A DNA stretch of 64,000 nt, taken from Paracoccus fistulariae (GTDB taxonomy: Bacteria > Pseudomonadota > Alphaproteobacteria > Rhodobacterales > Rhodobacteraceae). The notes under the pieces are model-generated. The model ran no database searches, was not told where the DNA came from, and worked only from the letters and a program-made list of their open reading frames with translations. The stretch is from NCBI RefSeq assembly GCF_028553785.1, contig NZ_CP067136.1, positions 2,850,501 to 2,914,500 on the forward strand. Direction: 5' to 3'. Both the position numbers and the translations under genes were made by a program. Below are positions 40,096 through 48,374 of the stretch, in pieces (positions within the stretch are counted from its first letter, which is position 1; the number at the start of each line of letters is the position of its first letter).

Positions 40096-42644
40096 CGCAT
40101 CCTCAGCGCGACAGGGAAAGGCCGGGGGCTGTCTGCCCCCGGACCCCCGAGGATATTTCCGCACAAAAGATATGGTCTGTTCGCAGGGCCCTGCGTCTGA
40201 CCGGCTGGGGGATGTGGTGGGAGCGCGTGGCGCGCTCTTTCTGGCCTTTGGCGACGCTGCTGGCGCTGGTACTGGCCTGTTTCGCGTTGGATCTGGTGTC
40301 GGCCGTTCCTGCGGGGTGGCTGCTGTGGCTGGCCGGTGGTGTTTCGCTGGCGGTGATTGCGGCGGCGATCTGGGGTGGTTTGCGGTTCCGGCCGGTGCGC
40401 CGGGCCGAGGTGGTGGCGCGGCTTGATGGTACCTTGCCGGGGCGTCCGCTGGCTGCGCTGTCGGATCGTGCGGCGGTCGGGGGCGAGGGTGCCCTGTGGC
40501 AGGCGCATCTGGCGCAGATGCGGCAGGTGGCGCTGGCGGCGCGGCCGGTGAGGCCCGATGCTGAACTGGCCCGGCGCGATCCCTTTGCCCTGCGGTTGGT
40601 GGGGCTGGTGGCACTGGCCATGGCGGTGATCTTTGGTGGCGTCAGCGAGATCGGGCGGGGTGTGGCGGCGCTGGCCTCGACCGCGGCGCCGCCCGAGATT
40701 GCGGCGACGCTGCCTATCGGGCCGAGTTGGGAGGGCTGGGCCGAGCCGCCTGCCTATACCCGCCGTCCGACGATTTATCTGAATGCGTTGCCCGAAGGCG
40801 AGAGGATGGAATTGCCCAAGGGCAGCCGCGTGACATTCCGGCTTTACGATGAGGCGGCAGAGGTGGTGCAGGATATCGGCCCGGCGCTGTCGGAAGAGGC
40901 GCAGGCACCGGGCTTTCGGGCTGAGAATTCTGGTCGGATCGAGGTCGCGGGGCGAGGTTTCGATGTGACCGTGCTGCCGGATCTGCCGCCGGTGATCCGG
41001 GCCGGAGCCCTGTCCGAGCGGCGTGCCGATGGGCGGATGGTTCAGGATTACCGCGCCAGTGACGACCATGGCGTGATGCGTGCGGTGGCGCGGATCGCGC
41101 TGGATCTGGAGGCCGTTGACAGGCGCTTCGGTCTGGCCATCGATCCAGAGCCGCGCGAGGCGGTGGAGCTGCCCTTGCCGATGCCGCGTGGCGGGGATCG
41201 CAAGCAGGTCCGGGGGCAGTTGGTGCGGGATCTGTCGCGCCACCCCTGGGCCAATCTGCCGGTCAGCCTGACGCTGCGGGCCGAGGACGGGATCGAGCAG
41301 GTCGGGACTGCGCCGCCGATCCGCGCGGTTCTGCCGGGACGGCGTTTCTTTCAGCCGCTGGCCGCTGCGCTGATCGAAATGCGGCGCGATCTGCTGTGGT
41401 CGCGCGGGAATGCCGGTCGGAGTGCCGAGATCCTGCGGGCGGTCACCTGGCAACCCGAAGGCTTTGTCGAGCCGCGGCTTTATGGCGAATTGCGCGGCGC
41501 CGTGGGTCTGTTGGAAGGCGGCGATCTGACCATCAAACAGCGCGACGAATTGGCCGAGGCGCTGTGGCGCGCGGCCATCGAGCTGGAGGATGGTGGCCTG
41601 TCCGACGCGCTGGAACGAATGCAACAGGCGCAGCAGAAACTGTCCGAGGCGATCCGCAATGGCGCCAGCAAGGATGAGATCCAGCGCCTGATGGACGAAT
41701 TGAAAGAGGCGACGGATGACTATACCCGCATGCTGGCCGAGCAGAGCGAGGCGGATCCTTCGGAGCGCTTCACCCGTCAGAAATCCAATCAGATCGTCAC
41801 AGCCGATCAGATCCAGGAGATGATGGATGAGATTCAGCGGCTGATGAATGAGGGCCGGATGGCCGAGGCGCAGGAATTGCTGGAACAGTTCAACCGGATG
41901 ATGGAGAACCTGCGGATCCGTGAAGTTGAAGGCGAGGGGCGTGGCTTTGGCGAGGGCGGTCAGAACGGATCCATGAACCGTCTGGCCGACAGTCTGAGGG
42001 AGCAGCAGCGCCTGTCCGATGAGGCGTTTCGCGATCTGCAAGAGCAGTTCAATCAGGGCCAGTCGGGTCAGCCTTCCGAAAATTCCGACGATCTGGCCGA
42101 CCGCCAGCGGCAGCTGCGCGAAGAGCTGGGGCAGCAGCGGGGCCTGCTGCCGGGTCAGGGCTCGACCGGCGGGGATGAGGCCGGTCGGCAACTGGACGAG
42201 GCCGGTCGCGCCATGGAGCAGGCCGAAGAGGCCTTGCGTCAGGGCGATATGTCCGGCGCGATGCAGAAACAGGCCGATGCGATCCAGTCGATGCGCGAAG
42301 GCATGCGCGCCCTGGGCGATATGATGATGGATCAGCGTCAGGGCGAGGCCGGTCGGGATGGCGAGCAGGCGGGCGAGGCCGAGGAGGGTCAGCGCGGCCT
42401 GGCCGGTCCGCGCAGCGGCAGCCCGCAGGGGCAGCGCGACGGTGAGACTGCATTCGATCCGCTGGGACGGTCGCGTGACGGCAATGGCAATATCATCGCG
42501 GGCGGGGACACTATCGGCGATGGGGTTGTCGATCCGGCGCGGCGCGCCCGTGATCTGCTGGACGAAATCCGCCGCCGCAGCGGTCAGCGTGACCGCTCCG
42601 AGGATGAGCGCGGCTATCTGGACCGGCTGCTGGACCGGTTCTAG
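40086..42644 (+). CDS. TIGR02302 / DUF4175 family membrane protein
   Basis: 852 aa in the longest reading. Two membrane helices near the N-terminus (about residues 52-95, then AALAMAVIFGGV) are followed by a soluble part and a Gln/Glu/Met-rich helical C-terminal half with long charged runs, as in alphaproteobacterial TIGR02302 proteins of unknown function. The start is unclear: ATG 40086 overlaps lysA by 10 nt and places a dispersed hairpin repeat (40121-40170) inside the coding frame. The next in-frame ATG at 40212 may remove homologous residues (RRALRLTGWG). The stop codon lies at the left tip of another repeat. Confidence 0.8.
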   Translation: MAVTHPQRDRERPGAVCPRTPEDISAQKIWSVRRALRLTGWGMWWERVARSFWPLATLLALVLACFALDLVSAVPAGWLLWLAGGVSLAVIAAAIWGGLRFRPVRRAEVVARLDGTLPGRPLAALSDRAAVGGEGALWQAHLAQMRQVALAARPVRPDAELARRDPFALRLVGLVALAMAVIFGGVSEIGRGVAALASTAAPPEIAATLPIGPSWEGWAEPPAYTRRPTIYLNALPEGERMELPKGSRVTFRLYDEAAEVVQDIGPALSEEAQAPGFRAENSGRIEVAGRGFDVTVLPDLPPVIRAGALSERRADGRMVQDYRASDDHGVMRAVARIALDLEAVDRRFGLAIDPEPREAVELPLPMPRGGDRKQVRGQLVRDLSRHPWANLPVSLTLRAEDGIEQVGTAPPIRAVLPGRRFFQPLAAALIEMRRDLLWSRGNAGRSAEILRAVTWQPEGFVEPRLYGELRGAVGLLEGGDLTIKQRDELAEALWRAAIELEDGGLSDALERMQQAQQKLSEAIRNGASKDEIQRLMDELKEATDDYTRMLAEQSEADPSERFTRQKSNQIVTADQIQEMMDEIQRLMNEGRMAEAQELLEQFNRMMENLRIREVEGEGRGFGEGGQNGSMNRLADSLREQQRLSDEAFRDLQEQFNQGQSGQPSENSDDLADRQRQLREELGQQRGLLPGQGSTGGDEAGRQLDEAGRAMEQAEEALRQGDMSGAMQKQADAIQSMREGMRALGDMMMDQRQGEAGRDGEQAGEAEEGQRGLAGPRSGSPQGQRDGETAFDPLGRSRDGNGNIIAGGDTIGDGVVDPARRARDLLDEIRRRSGQRDRSEDERGYLDRLLDRF
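40121..40170 (+). repeat. dispersed hairpin repeat, copy A
   Basis: GCCGGGGGC, a short loop, then CCCCCGGACCCCCGAGGATATTT and CACAAAAGA. The stem GGGGG/CCCCC is flanked by complementary bases. It closely matches copy B at 52554-52610, including the trailing GATATTT and CAAAGA. It lies at the lysA/TIGR02302 junction. The type is common in my recollection of Rhodobacteraceae intergenic sequence. Confidence 0.7.
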
Positions 42645-42773
42645 CGCTTTTCGGGTTTAGGTTGGTACATATCCGCTCAGCCTGCCTGTCGCGTCAGCGG
42701 CAGGCACGCGCCCACCCGGGCAGACGCTCAACGCGAAGCAAGACTGCCTTAATTTTAAGCCGAAATGCTTTAG
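42642..42773. repeat. dispersed palindromic repeat, copy 2
   Basis: About 132 bp and matching copy 1 at 1649-1762 in three blocks. The left end starts on the TAG stop codon of the TIGR02302 gene (TAGCGCTTTTCGGGTTTA). The right end carries the TAA stop of the convergent zinc-ribbon gene (reversed TAAAGCATTTCGGCTTAA). The two tips match at 12 of 18 positions as an inverted repeat. An inner 6-bp hairpin (CCTGCC/GGCAGG) is unique to this copy. Confidence 0.75.
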
Positions 42774-43588
42774 TTGCCCGGCCCGTCTGCGGCATTCTGC
42801 AGCCACAGGCGCGCCTGATCCAGCCCGTTGCGGATATCGGCCAGCGGCCCCTCGGCCGGGGCAAGAAGGTAAAGTGCCAACAGCGCGGCCACCATCGCAA
42901 TGGCGACAGCAAAGCCCTGCCAATAGCGGTTCCTGGGCGGGCTTGGCGTAAGGGCGGGCAGGGTGTTGATCTCTGCCGGGGCAGGCTCTGGCTGAACCTG
43001 CTCAGCGGGGGCGGCGATGATGTCGGGCGAGGCCGGTTCATCGGCGGATGGTTCGGGCTGATCCGGCGCGGCCTCGGGTTCCGGGGCGTCCCATTGACCG
43101 GTCACGGTGGTCGCGGGCCAGTCGGGTTCCTGCAGCATCTCATCCGCCTTGGCGGCGGCGGCGCGCAGGTCCGGATCCTGATGGCGCATGTCATCGGCCT
43201 GACGGGCCTGCCGTTCATGTTCGACCGCTTCCAGAAGGATATTCAGCACATTGCCGGGCAGCGGCCGGTTCAGCGAGGGCGCTTCGCCTGCAGGTTGTTC
43301 CGGCGGTGTTTCGCGTGCGACCTCTGCCCCGGATGCGGCACCCGGCAAGGGCTGCGCAGGCTCGATCGGGAGCGGGATTCCCTGCGGGTCGGTCAGCCCC
43401 TTGAATTCACGGAAATTATAGGCGTAGACGCCCATTTCCCGGGGTTTCGGCGGCCAGCCGGGACGTTCGGCATGCCAGATGCGGCCACATTCGCTGCATT
43501 CGACATCGCGACCGCCTTCGGGGACCGCGATCTCGGGGATTTGATACTCTGTTCCGCAATCCGGACAGATCAGCCTGATTTCCGTCAT
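42770..43588 (-). CDS. zinc-ribbon membrane protein, MJ0042-type finger
   Basis: 272 aa. The N-terminal finger has two CxxC pairs (ICPDCGTE at C8 and C11; ECSECGRI at C31 and C34), typical of zinc-ribbon/MJ0042 domains. Then come GWPPKPREMGVYAYN, a long acidic, low-complexity middle, and one membrane helix near the C-terminus (YWQGFAVAIAMVAALLALYL). The protein probably is anchored by that single helix. Function is unknown. It is divergent from ftsE (93-nt gap). Confidence 0.82.
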   Translation of the reverse strand: MTEIRLICPDCGTEYQIPEIAVPEGGRDVECSECGRIWHAERPGWPPKPREMGVYAYNFREFKGLTDPQGIPLPIEPAQPLPGAASGAEVARETPPEQPAGEAPSLNRPLPGNVLNILLEAVEHERQARQADDMRHQDPDLRAAAAKADEMLQEPDWPATTVTGQWDAPEPEAAPDQPEPSADEPASPDIIAAPAEQVQPEPAPAEINTLPALTPSPPRNRYWQGFAVAIAMVAALLALYLLAPAEGPLADIRNGLDQARLWLQNAADGPGN

Positions 43589-43681
43589 CCCGACTCTCGC
43601 ATTCGCTTTGATGCTGTTCTATCAAGCCGGGGTCCGGCTTCCAAGCGGCCGGTAGATAAACCCGAACCAAGGGGGTGAAGC

Positions 43682-44356
43682 TTGATCGAGATGCGCGATG
43701 TCGGCTTCGGCTATCAGGGCAATGCCGAATTGCTGTCGAACATGACGCTGACCCTGCAGCCGGGCATGCTGCATTTCCTGACCGGACCCTCGGGATCGGG
43801 CAAAACCACGTTGCTTCGGCTGTGTTACGCCGATCTGCTGCCAAGCTCGGGCGAGATGACGGCCTTTGGTCAGGATGTACGAGGCCTGTCGCGTGACGGG
43901 ATCGCGGATCTGCGCCGCCGGGTGGGGGTCGTGCATCAGGATACGCAATTCCTTGATCACCTTCCGGTTGCGGAAAACATCGCCCTGCCGCTGACCGTTT
44001 CGGGGCAGGGTGTCGATATGGCGGCGCTGCGCGATCTGCTGGGATGGGTGCAACTGACGCAGCATGCCCGCGCCATGCCGCCCTCGCTCTCGGGGGGCGA
44101 ACGGCAGCGTGCCGCGCTGGCGCGTGCGGTGATCCTGTCGCCGGATCTGGTGCTGGCGGATGAGCCGACGGGCAATCTGGACTGGGACATGTCGATGCGG
44201 CTGATGCAATTGCTGATCGAACTGAACAAATCGGGCAAGACCGTGCTGGTCGCGACCCATGACCTGAACCTGATCCGGGCGACGAAGTCGCAGGTTTCGG
44301 CACGGGTGCTGCGGATCGCGAACGGAACCTTGCAACTGGCGGGGGCGGATCTGTGA
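43682..44356 (+). CDS. ftsE: cell division ATP-binding protein FtsE
   Basis: 224 aa ABC ATPase. TTG 43682 is used as the start, preceded by GGGGGTGAAG; ATG 43691 is the alternative. Walker A is GPSGSGKT (35-42), the Q-loop is VGVVHQDTQFLDHL, the signature is LSGGERQRAALARAV and Walker B is LVLADEPTGN. FtsEX controls periplasmic peptidoglycan hydrolase activation at the divisome. It overlaps ftsX by GTGA. Confidence 0.94.
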   Translation: MIEMRDVGFGYQGNAELLSNMTLTLQPGMLHFLTGPSGSGKTTLLRLCYADLLPSSGEMTAFGQDVRGLSRDGIADLRRRVGVVHQDTQFLDHLPVAENIALPLTVSGQGVDMAALRDLLGWVQLTQHARAMPPSLSGGERQRAALARAVILSPDLVLADEPTGNLDWDMSMRLMQLLIELNKSGKTVLVATHDLNLIRATKSQVSARVLRIANGTLQLAGADL

Positions 44357-45282
44357 GAAAGGTGGAATTTCGCGGGTTGAACCTGAAAGCGCTGTGGCGC
44401 GGTCTGCTGCGGGGTGACGGCGATGTCGGCAACCGGATCGTGCCGCCCACGGGCTTTACGGCGCAGCTGACTGTCTTCGCGTCCGGGGCAATGGCCTTTC
44501 TGGCGGTCTTTGCGCTGGCTTTGGCGCTGGCGACGGGCCGTCTGGCCGAACGCTGGTCGCAAGAGCTGGCAAGCTCGGTCACGGTACGGGTCACCAGTTC
44601 GGACGCGGATCGCGATGCGCGGGTGCAGGCGGCGCTGACGGTGCTGGAAACGACGCCGGGCATCGGCGCGGCGCAGAAGCTGTCGGACGATCAGGTCGCG
44701 GATCTGCTGACCCCGTGGTTCGGGCCCGACATGCCGGTCGATGCGCTGCCGGTGCCAGCACTGATCGACGTGCCGGTCACCTCGGCCGATTTTGACAGCG
44801 AAGGCCTGCGCCTGCGGCTGGAGGCCGAGGTGCCGGGCGCGGTTCTGGACGATCATACCCAATGGCGCCGCCCGCTGGTCTCGGCGGCGAAGCGGCTGAA
44901 GGCCCTGGGGGTGATCTCGCTGATCCTGATCACGGCGGCCTCTGCCGCGATGATCACGCTGGCGGCCAAGGCGGCACTGTCCGCGAATGTGCAGGTGATC
45001 CGTGTGCTGCGGCTGATCGGGGCGCGGGACATCACCATCGCCACCGCCTTCGTCCGCCGCTTCACGCAACGCGCCGCGATCGGCGCGGCAGGGGGAACCC
45101 TGGCCGGGATCATTGCCATCGCGCTGCTGCCCGATATGGACGCGGCGGGCGGTTTCCTGACGGGTCTTGGCTTTCACGGCTGGGGATGGCTGCTGCCGCT
45201 GCTGATTCCGCTGATCGCTGCCGGGGTCGGCTTTTTCGCAACCCGCTGGGCGGCGCTGAAAATGTTGGGAGCCGTCAGATGA
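44353..45282 (+). CDS. ftsX: cell division protein FtsX
   Basis: 309 aa from GTG 44353. The cytoplasmic N-terminus leads into membrane helix 1 (TVFASGAMAFLAVFALALAL). An extracytoplasmic loop of about 110 residues (SSVTVRVTSSDADRDARVQA to VPGAVLDD) follows, then three helices. VISLILITAASAAMITLAAK, VIRVLRLIGARDITIATAFV and FGWGWLLPLL-like terminal segments match FtsX. The gene follows ftsE with overlap and is itself overlapped by plsC, which is a known order in Rhodobacterales. Confidence 0.93.
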   Translation: MRKVEFRGLNLKALWRGLLRGDGDVGNRIVPPTGFTAQLTVFASGAMAFLAVFALALALATGRLAERWSQELASSVTVRVTSSDADRDARVQAALTVLETTPGIGAAQKLSDDQVADLLTPWFGPDMPVDALPVPALIDVPVTSADFDSEGLRLRLEAEVPGAVLDDHTQWRRPLVSAAKRLKALGVISLILITAASAAMITLAAKAALSANVQVIRVLRLIGARDITIATAFVRRFTQRAAIGAAGGTLAGIIAIALLPDMDAAGGFLTGLGFHGWGWLLPLLIPLIAAGVGFFATRWAALKMLGAVR

Positions 45283-46049
45283 GCCATCGAACCTCTTCCC
45301 CCGTGCCCGGGCCGGTGACCTTCTGGCAATATCTGCAGAACGGGCTGTTCTACATTCACGTCGCCATCGTGACGATCATCATGGGCGTCTTTGGCATTTT
45401 CTGGGTGATCTTTGACGGGCGGCGCGGTGCGAATGCCGTGGCGACCCGCTGGATCGGTTATATGCTCTGGGCGGCGCGGCTGCATATGGGCGTATCGTGC
45501 GAGATCCGTGGCACGCCGCCAACGGGCGATTGCATCGTTGCGGCCAAGCATCAGAGCTTTCTGGATATCCTCGCCATTGCCCATGCCGTGCCGCGCCGTG
45601 CCTTCATCATGAAGAAAGAGATCATGCGCGTGCCGATCATGGGCTGGTACGCCTATAAGGTCGGCTGCATTCCCATTGACCGGGCGCGCGGACGCGACGC
45701 GATGAAGGCGATCACGAAGCAGATCAATAACCGCATCGCCGGTGATGGGCTGGGCCAGCTGATCATCTATCCCGAAGGCACGCGGACCCGCCCGGGCGAG
45801 CGGAAATCCTATAAGCACGGGGTTCAGACGATCCGCAATGCGACCGGCCTGCCGGTGGTGCCGGTGGCGGTCAATTGCGGTCTGTTCTGGCCGCGCAAGG
45901 GATGGGGCGTGCATCCCGGCCGGGCGGTGGTCGAGTTTCTGCCCGCCATCGACAGCGACCTTCCCAGTGACGAATTCATGCCACGGCTGGAAGATGAGAT
46001 CGAAGGCAATTCGGAACGGCTGATGGCAGAAGCGGGGTTCAAGCCATGA
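45279..46049 (+). CDS. plsC: 1-acyl-sn-glycerol-3-phosphate acyltransferase
   Basis: 256 aa. It acylates lysophosphatidate to phosphatidate at the inner membrane. The HX4D motif is KHQSFLDI (H91, D96). The EGT motif is IIYPEGTRTRPGE and the proline-rich block is GLPVVPVAVNCGLFW. One N-terminal hydrophobic segment lies at about 25-46. ATG 45279 overlaps the ftsX stop. Lysophosphatidate acyltransferase in an ftsEX operon may couple phospholipid synthesis to division, an inference from position only. Confidence 0.93.
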   Translation: MSHRTSSPVPGPVTFWQYLQNGLFYIHVAIVTIIMGVFGIFWVIFDGRRGANAVATRWIGYMLWAARLHMGVSCEIRGTPPTGDCIVAAKHQSFLDILAIAHAVPRRAFIMKKEIMRVPIMGWYAYKVGCIPIDRARGRDAMKAITKQINNRIAGDGLGQLIIYPEGTRTRPGERKSYKHGVQTIRNATGLPVVPVAVNCGLFWPRKGWGVHPGRAVVEFLPAIDSDLPSDEFMPRLEDEIEGNSERLMAEAGFKP

Positions 46050-46648
46050 ACTGGTTGCAGCAGGGTGATCTGGACCGCATCTACGGCACGCCTGCAGCGG
46101 CCTCATTGCGCAAGGTCGCGGATCGCCTGACGCCGGATTATGCGACCTTTATCCGGGCCTCGCGCTTTTGCGTTCTGTCCACCGTCGGGCCGGAAGGCAC
46201 CGATGGCAGCCCGCGCGGCGATGATGGTCCGGTGGTGACGGCGCTGGATGACCGGCATCTGGCGCTGCCCGACTGGCATGGCAATAACCGCATAGATTCG
46301 CTGCAGAATATCCTGCGTGACGAACATTGCAGCCTGATGTTCATGGTGCGCGGCGCGACCAATGTGGTGCGGGTGAATGGCACCGCACGGCTGACCGATG
46401 ACGCCGAATTGCGGGCGCAATTCGCCCGTCAGGGCAAAGAGCCGCGCTGCGTGATCGTCATGCGCATCGGTGAGATTTATTTCCAATGTGCCCGCGCCGT
46501 GATGCGGGCCGGGCTGTGGACCGGTCAGGATGACAGCGATGGTCTGCCGACACCGGGGCAGATCCTGGCCAATATGACCAGCGGAGAGGTCGGCGGCGAC
46601 AGCTATGACAGCGAATGGCCCCTTCGCGCGGCCAGGACCATGTGGTGA
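46046..46648 (+). CDS. pyridoxamine 5'-phosphate oxidase-fold flavin protein
   Basis: 200 aa. RASRFCVLSTVGPEGTDGSP leads the split-barrel fold, and the second half has NILRDEHCSLMFMVRGATNV, VRVNGTARLTDD and IYFQCARAVMRAGLWTGQDD, as in the MSMEG_1061-like PPOX FMN-dependent subgroup. The partner substrate is unknown; FMN or F420-type cofactors are known in the fold. ATGA overlap with plsC. A short hairpin follows the stop. Confidence 0.82.
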   Translation: MNWLQQGDLDRIYGTPAAASLRKVADRLTPDYATFIRASRFCVLSTVGPEGTDGSPRGDDGPVVTALDDRHLALPDWHGNNRIDSLQNILRDEHCSLMFMVRGATNVVRVNGTARLTDDAELRAQFARQGKEPRCVIVMRIGEIYFQCARAVMRAGLWTGQDDSDGLPTPGQILANMTSGEVGGDSYDSEWPLRAARTMW

Positions 46649-46649
46649 A

Positions 46650-46672
46650 CGGGGCGCCATCAGGACGCCCCG
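46650..46672 (+). terminator. short hairpin after the PPOX gene
   Basis: CGGGGCG and CGCCCCG form a 7-bp stem with a 9-nt loop directly after the stop codon at 46648. No long U-tract. It also lies next to the end of the minus-strand small gene at 46681, so it may serve both. Confidence 0.45.
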
Positions 46673-46680
46673 CCTTGGGT

Positions 46681-46911
46681 TCATCTCAGCTCGAAATATT
46701 GCGGAACATGTGGCGCTTCCGGCGGCAGGCCGATATCGCGCCGCAAATGCGGGCTAAGCTCGTGCAGGTCCGGTGGCCGGGGCCGCCTGCGGCGGGGCGC
46801 CAGCAAGGCGCGGGCCAGCGCCCATAAGACCGGCCTCACACCATATTGGGCCAGCATGACTTCCATTCTGGGGCGCAGCATGGACCTGCGCAGAGTTGCC
46901 TTGGCAATCAT
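46681..46911 (-). CDS. small DUF1127-like protein
   Basis: 76 aa with a good GAGGAG ribosome site before ATG 46911. The N-terminal half is basic (MIAKATLRRSMLRPRMEVML). The C-terminal half has PDLHELSPHLRRDIGLPPEA, which resembles the core of DUF1127 (L-x-D-x-x-L-R-D-I-G-L). Some DUF1127 proteins in related bacteria bind RNA and act in stress and metabolic regulation. The assignment is moderate, because the rest of the domain is not typical. Confidence 0.65.
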   Translation of the reverse strand: MIAKATLRRSMLRPRMEVMLAQYGVRPVLWALARALLAPRRRRPRPPDLHELSPHLRRDIGLPPEAPHVPQYFELR

Positions 46912-47047
46912 TGTCGTCTCCTCGACGGATCACGCCCGCAGGCGTGTTTTTCTGGATGGATCTTGGGAAAAAGACATGCGGACAGGGCGCACAAATGCGC
47001 GTCAGTCATGCTGTCTTTTCAGGGAAAGCCCCAGCCGGGCGTTCGGA

Positions 47048-47116
47048 TCAGCCCTGTCGCAGGCCGGTCACTGCCCAAAACGCGCCGGAGGTGGCGTCAC
47101 AGGTGAAATAATTCAT
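47048..47116 (-). CDS. putative 22-aa small open frame with strong ribosome site
   Basis: The frame reads MNYFTCDATSGAFWAVTGLR then QG and stops with TGA. AAAAGGAGGGG lies 7 nt before the ATG, the best ribosome-binding sequence in this part of the window. It is upstream of, and on the same strand as, the DUF1127-like gene, so it could be a small protein or a leader peptide. No family is recognised and it may be chance. Confidence 0.4.
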   Translation of the reverse strand: MNYFTCDATSGAFWAVTGLRQG

Positions 47117-47190
47117 GCTGACCCCTCCTTTTCGCTGTTTGACACAGGGCAGACCTCTTGGATGGCGCGGGGCCGGCCATCGGGCAAGAT

Positions 47191-47226
47191 TTAAAAACGG
47201 CCATGCCCGATTGCGGGAATGGCCGT
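47191..47226 (-). terminator. intrinsic terminator of accA
   Basis: ACGGCCAT and ATGGCCGT pair perfectly with a further CCCG/CGGG inside, giving about 12 bp in all. On the minus strand the stem is followed by TTTTTAAA, a good U-tract. It lies 31 nt after the accA stop (47257). Confidence 0.85.
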
Positions 47227-47256
47227 TGCCGAAATGCTACAATAGCTCGCAGGGGG

Positions 47257-48216
47257 TCAGGCCAGCGATTTTGACCCCATGTTCAGGAATTTCTCGCGCC
47301 GGTCCCGCACCAGGGCGGCGGCGTCCTGACCGTTCAACTGATCCAGCATGGCGCTGATTTCCTTGCCAACGGCCTGCATGACCGCCTGCGGATCGCGCTG
47401 CGCCCCGCCCAGAGGTTCGGGAATGATGCCATCCACCACATTCAGCTTTTTCAGATCCTGCGCGGTCAGGCGCAGCGCCTCGGCCGCTTCGCGCATGCGT
47501 TCGGAATCCTTCCACAGGATCGAGGCGCAGCCCTCGGGCGAGATCACCGAATAGATCGAATGTTCCAGCATGGCGATGCGATTCGCCGTGGCAAAGGCAA
47601 CCGCCCCGCCCGATCCGCCTTCGCCGATGATGACGCTGACCAGCGGCACCCCGATCTGCAGGCATTTTTCGGTGCAGCGGGCGATGGCCTCGGACTGGCC
47701 ACGCTCTTCCGCGCCCTTGCCGGGATAGGCGCCGGGCGTATCGACCAATGTAATGACCGGCAGGCCGAAACGGTTGGCGATTTCCATCAGGCGGATGGCC
47801 TTGCGATAGCCTTCGGGCCGGGCCATGCCGAAATTGCGGCTGATGCGGGATTGGGTATCGTTGCCCTTCTCATGGCCGATCACGATGCAGGGCATGTCAT
47901 TGAAGCGGGCCAGACCGCCCATCACGGCGTGATCATCGCCAAAGGCGCGGTCGCCGGCCAGCGGGGTGTATTCGGTGAAAAGCGCCGCGATATAATCGCT
48001 GCAATGGGGACGTTCGGGATGCCGTGCGACCTGAGTTTTCCGCCAGGGCGTCAGGTTCTTGTACAGGTCTTTCAGCAGATCGCTGGCCTTCTTGTCCAGC
48101 GCCGCGGCCTCTTTTTCGACATCGACGCCGCCCTCATCCTGCTTGGCCATGGCGCGAAGTTCTTCGGCCTTGCCCTCAATATCGGCAAGAGGTTTTTCGA
48201 AATCCAGATAGACCAT
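47257..48216 (-). CDS. accA: acetyl-CoA carboxylase carboxyltransferase subunit alpha
   Basis: 319 aa from ATG 48216. It forms malonyl-CoA together with AccB, AccC and AccD (not in this window). [20 protein letters not shown] at the N-terminus and [20 protein letters not shown] with [20 protein letters not shown] are the core motifs of the carboxyltransferase active site. In-frame sequence before 48216 has no family similarity. The product commits acetyl-CoA to fatty acid synthesis. Confidence 0.96.
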   Translation of the reverse strand: MVYLDFEKPLADIEGKAEELRAMAKQDEGGVDVEKEAAALDKKASDLLKDLYKNLTPWRKTQVARHPERPHCSDYIAALFTEYTPLAGDRAFGDDHAVMGGLARFNDMPCIVIGHEKGNDTQSRISRNFGMARPEGYRKAIRLMEIANRFGLPVITLVDTPGAYPGKGAEERGQSEAIARCTEKCLQIGVPLVSVIIGEGGSGGAVAFATANRIAMLEHSIYSVISPEGCASILWKDSERMREAAEALRLTAQDLKKLNVVDGIIPEPLGGAQRDPQAVMQAVGKEISAMLDQLNGQDAAALVRDRREKFLNMGSKSLA

Positions 48217-48374
48217 GCGCAACTGCTCCGCGGCGTGTGGTGGGGGCGTGTGGTTTGTGACTATATGAGGGTCTTGGCGCAGGAATGCAACGCGGCGTCG
48301 CAACCTGTGCTATGATATCCAAACGACGCAGTCCGCCCGTCTTCTGCGGGTATGCGGCAAGGCAGGAGATACCG

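Larger units (their letters stand above)
46912..47256. other. 345-bp region upstream of the small DUF1127-like gene
   Basis: The region carries the accA terminator (47191-47226) and, on the minus strand, a 22-codon open frame with a perfect ribosome site (47048-47116). The rest has no supported gene. A further 34-codon minus-strand frame running into 46911 has no convincing ribosome site. Confidence 0.45.

Noticed and set aside
46912..47010. A 34-codon minus-strand frame running into the DUF1127-like start
   Set aside because: It lacks a convincing ribosome site and its sequence is low-information, so chance is more likely.
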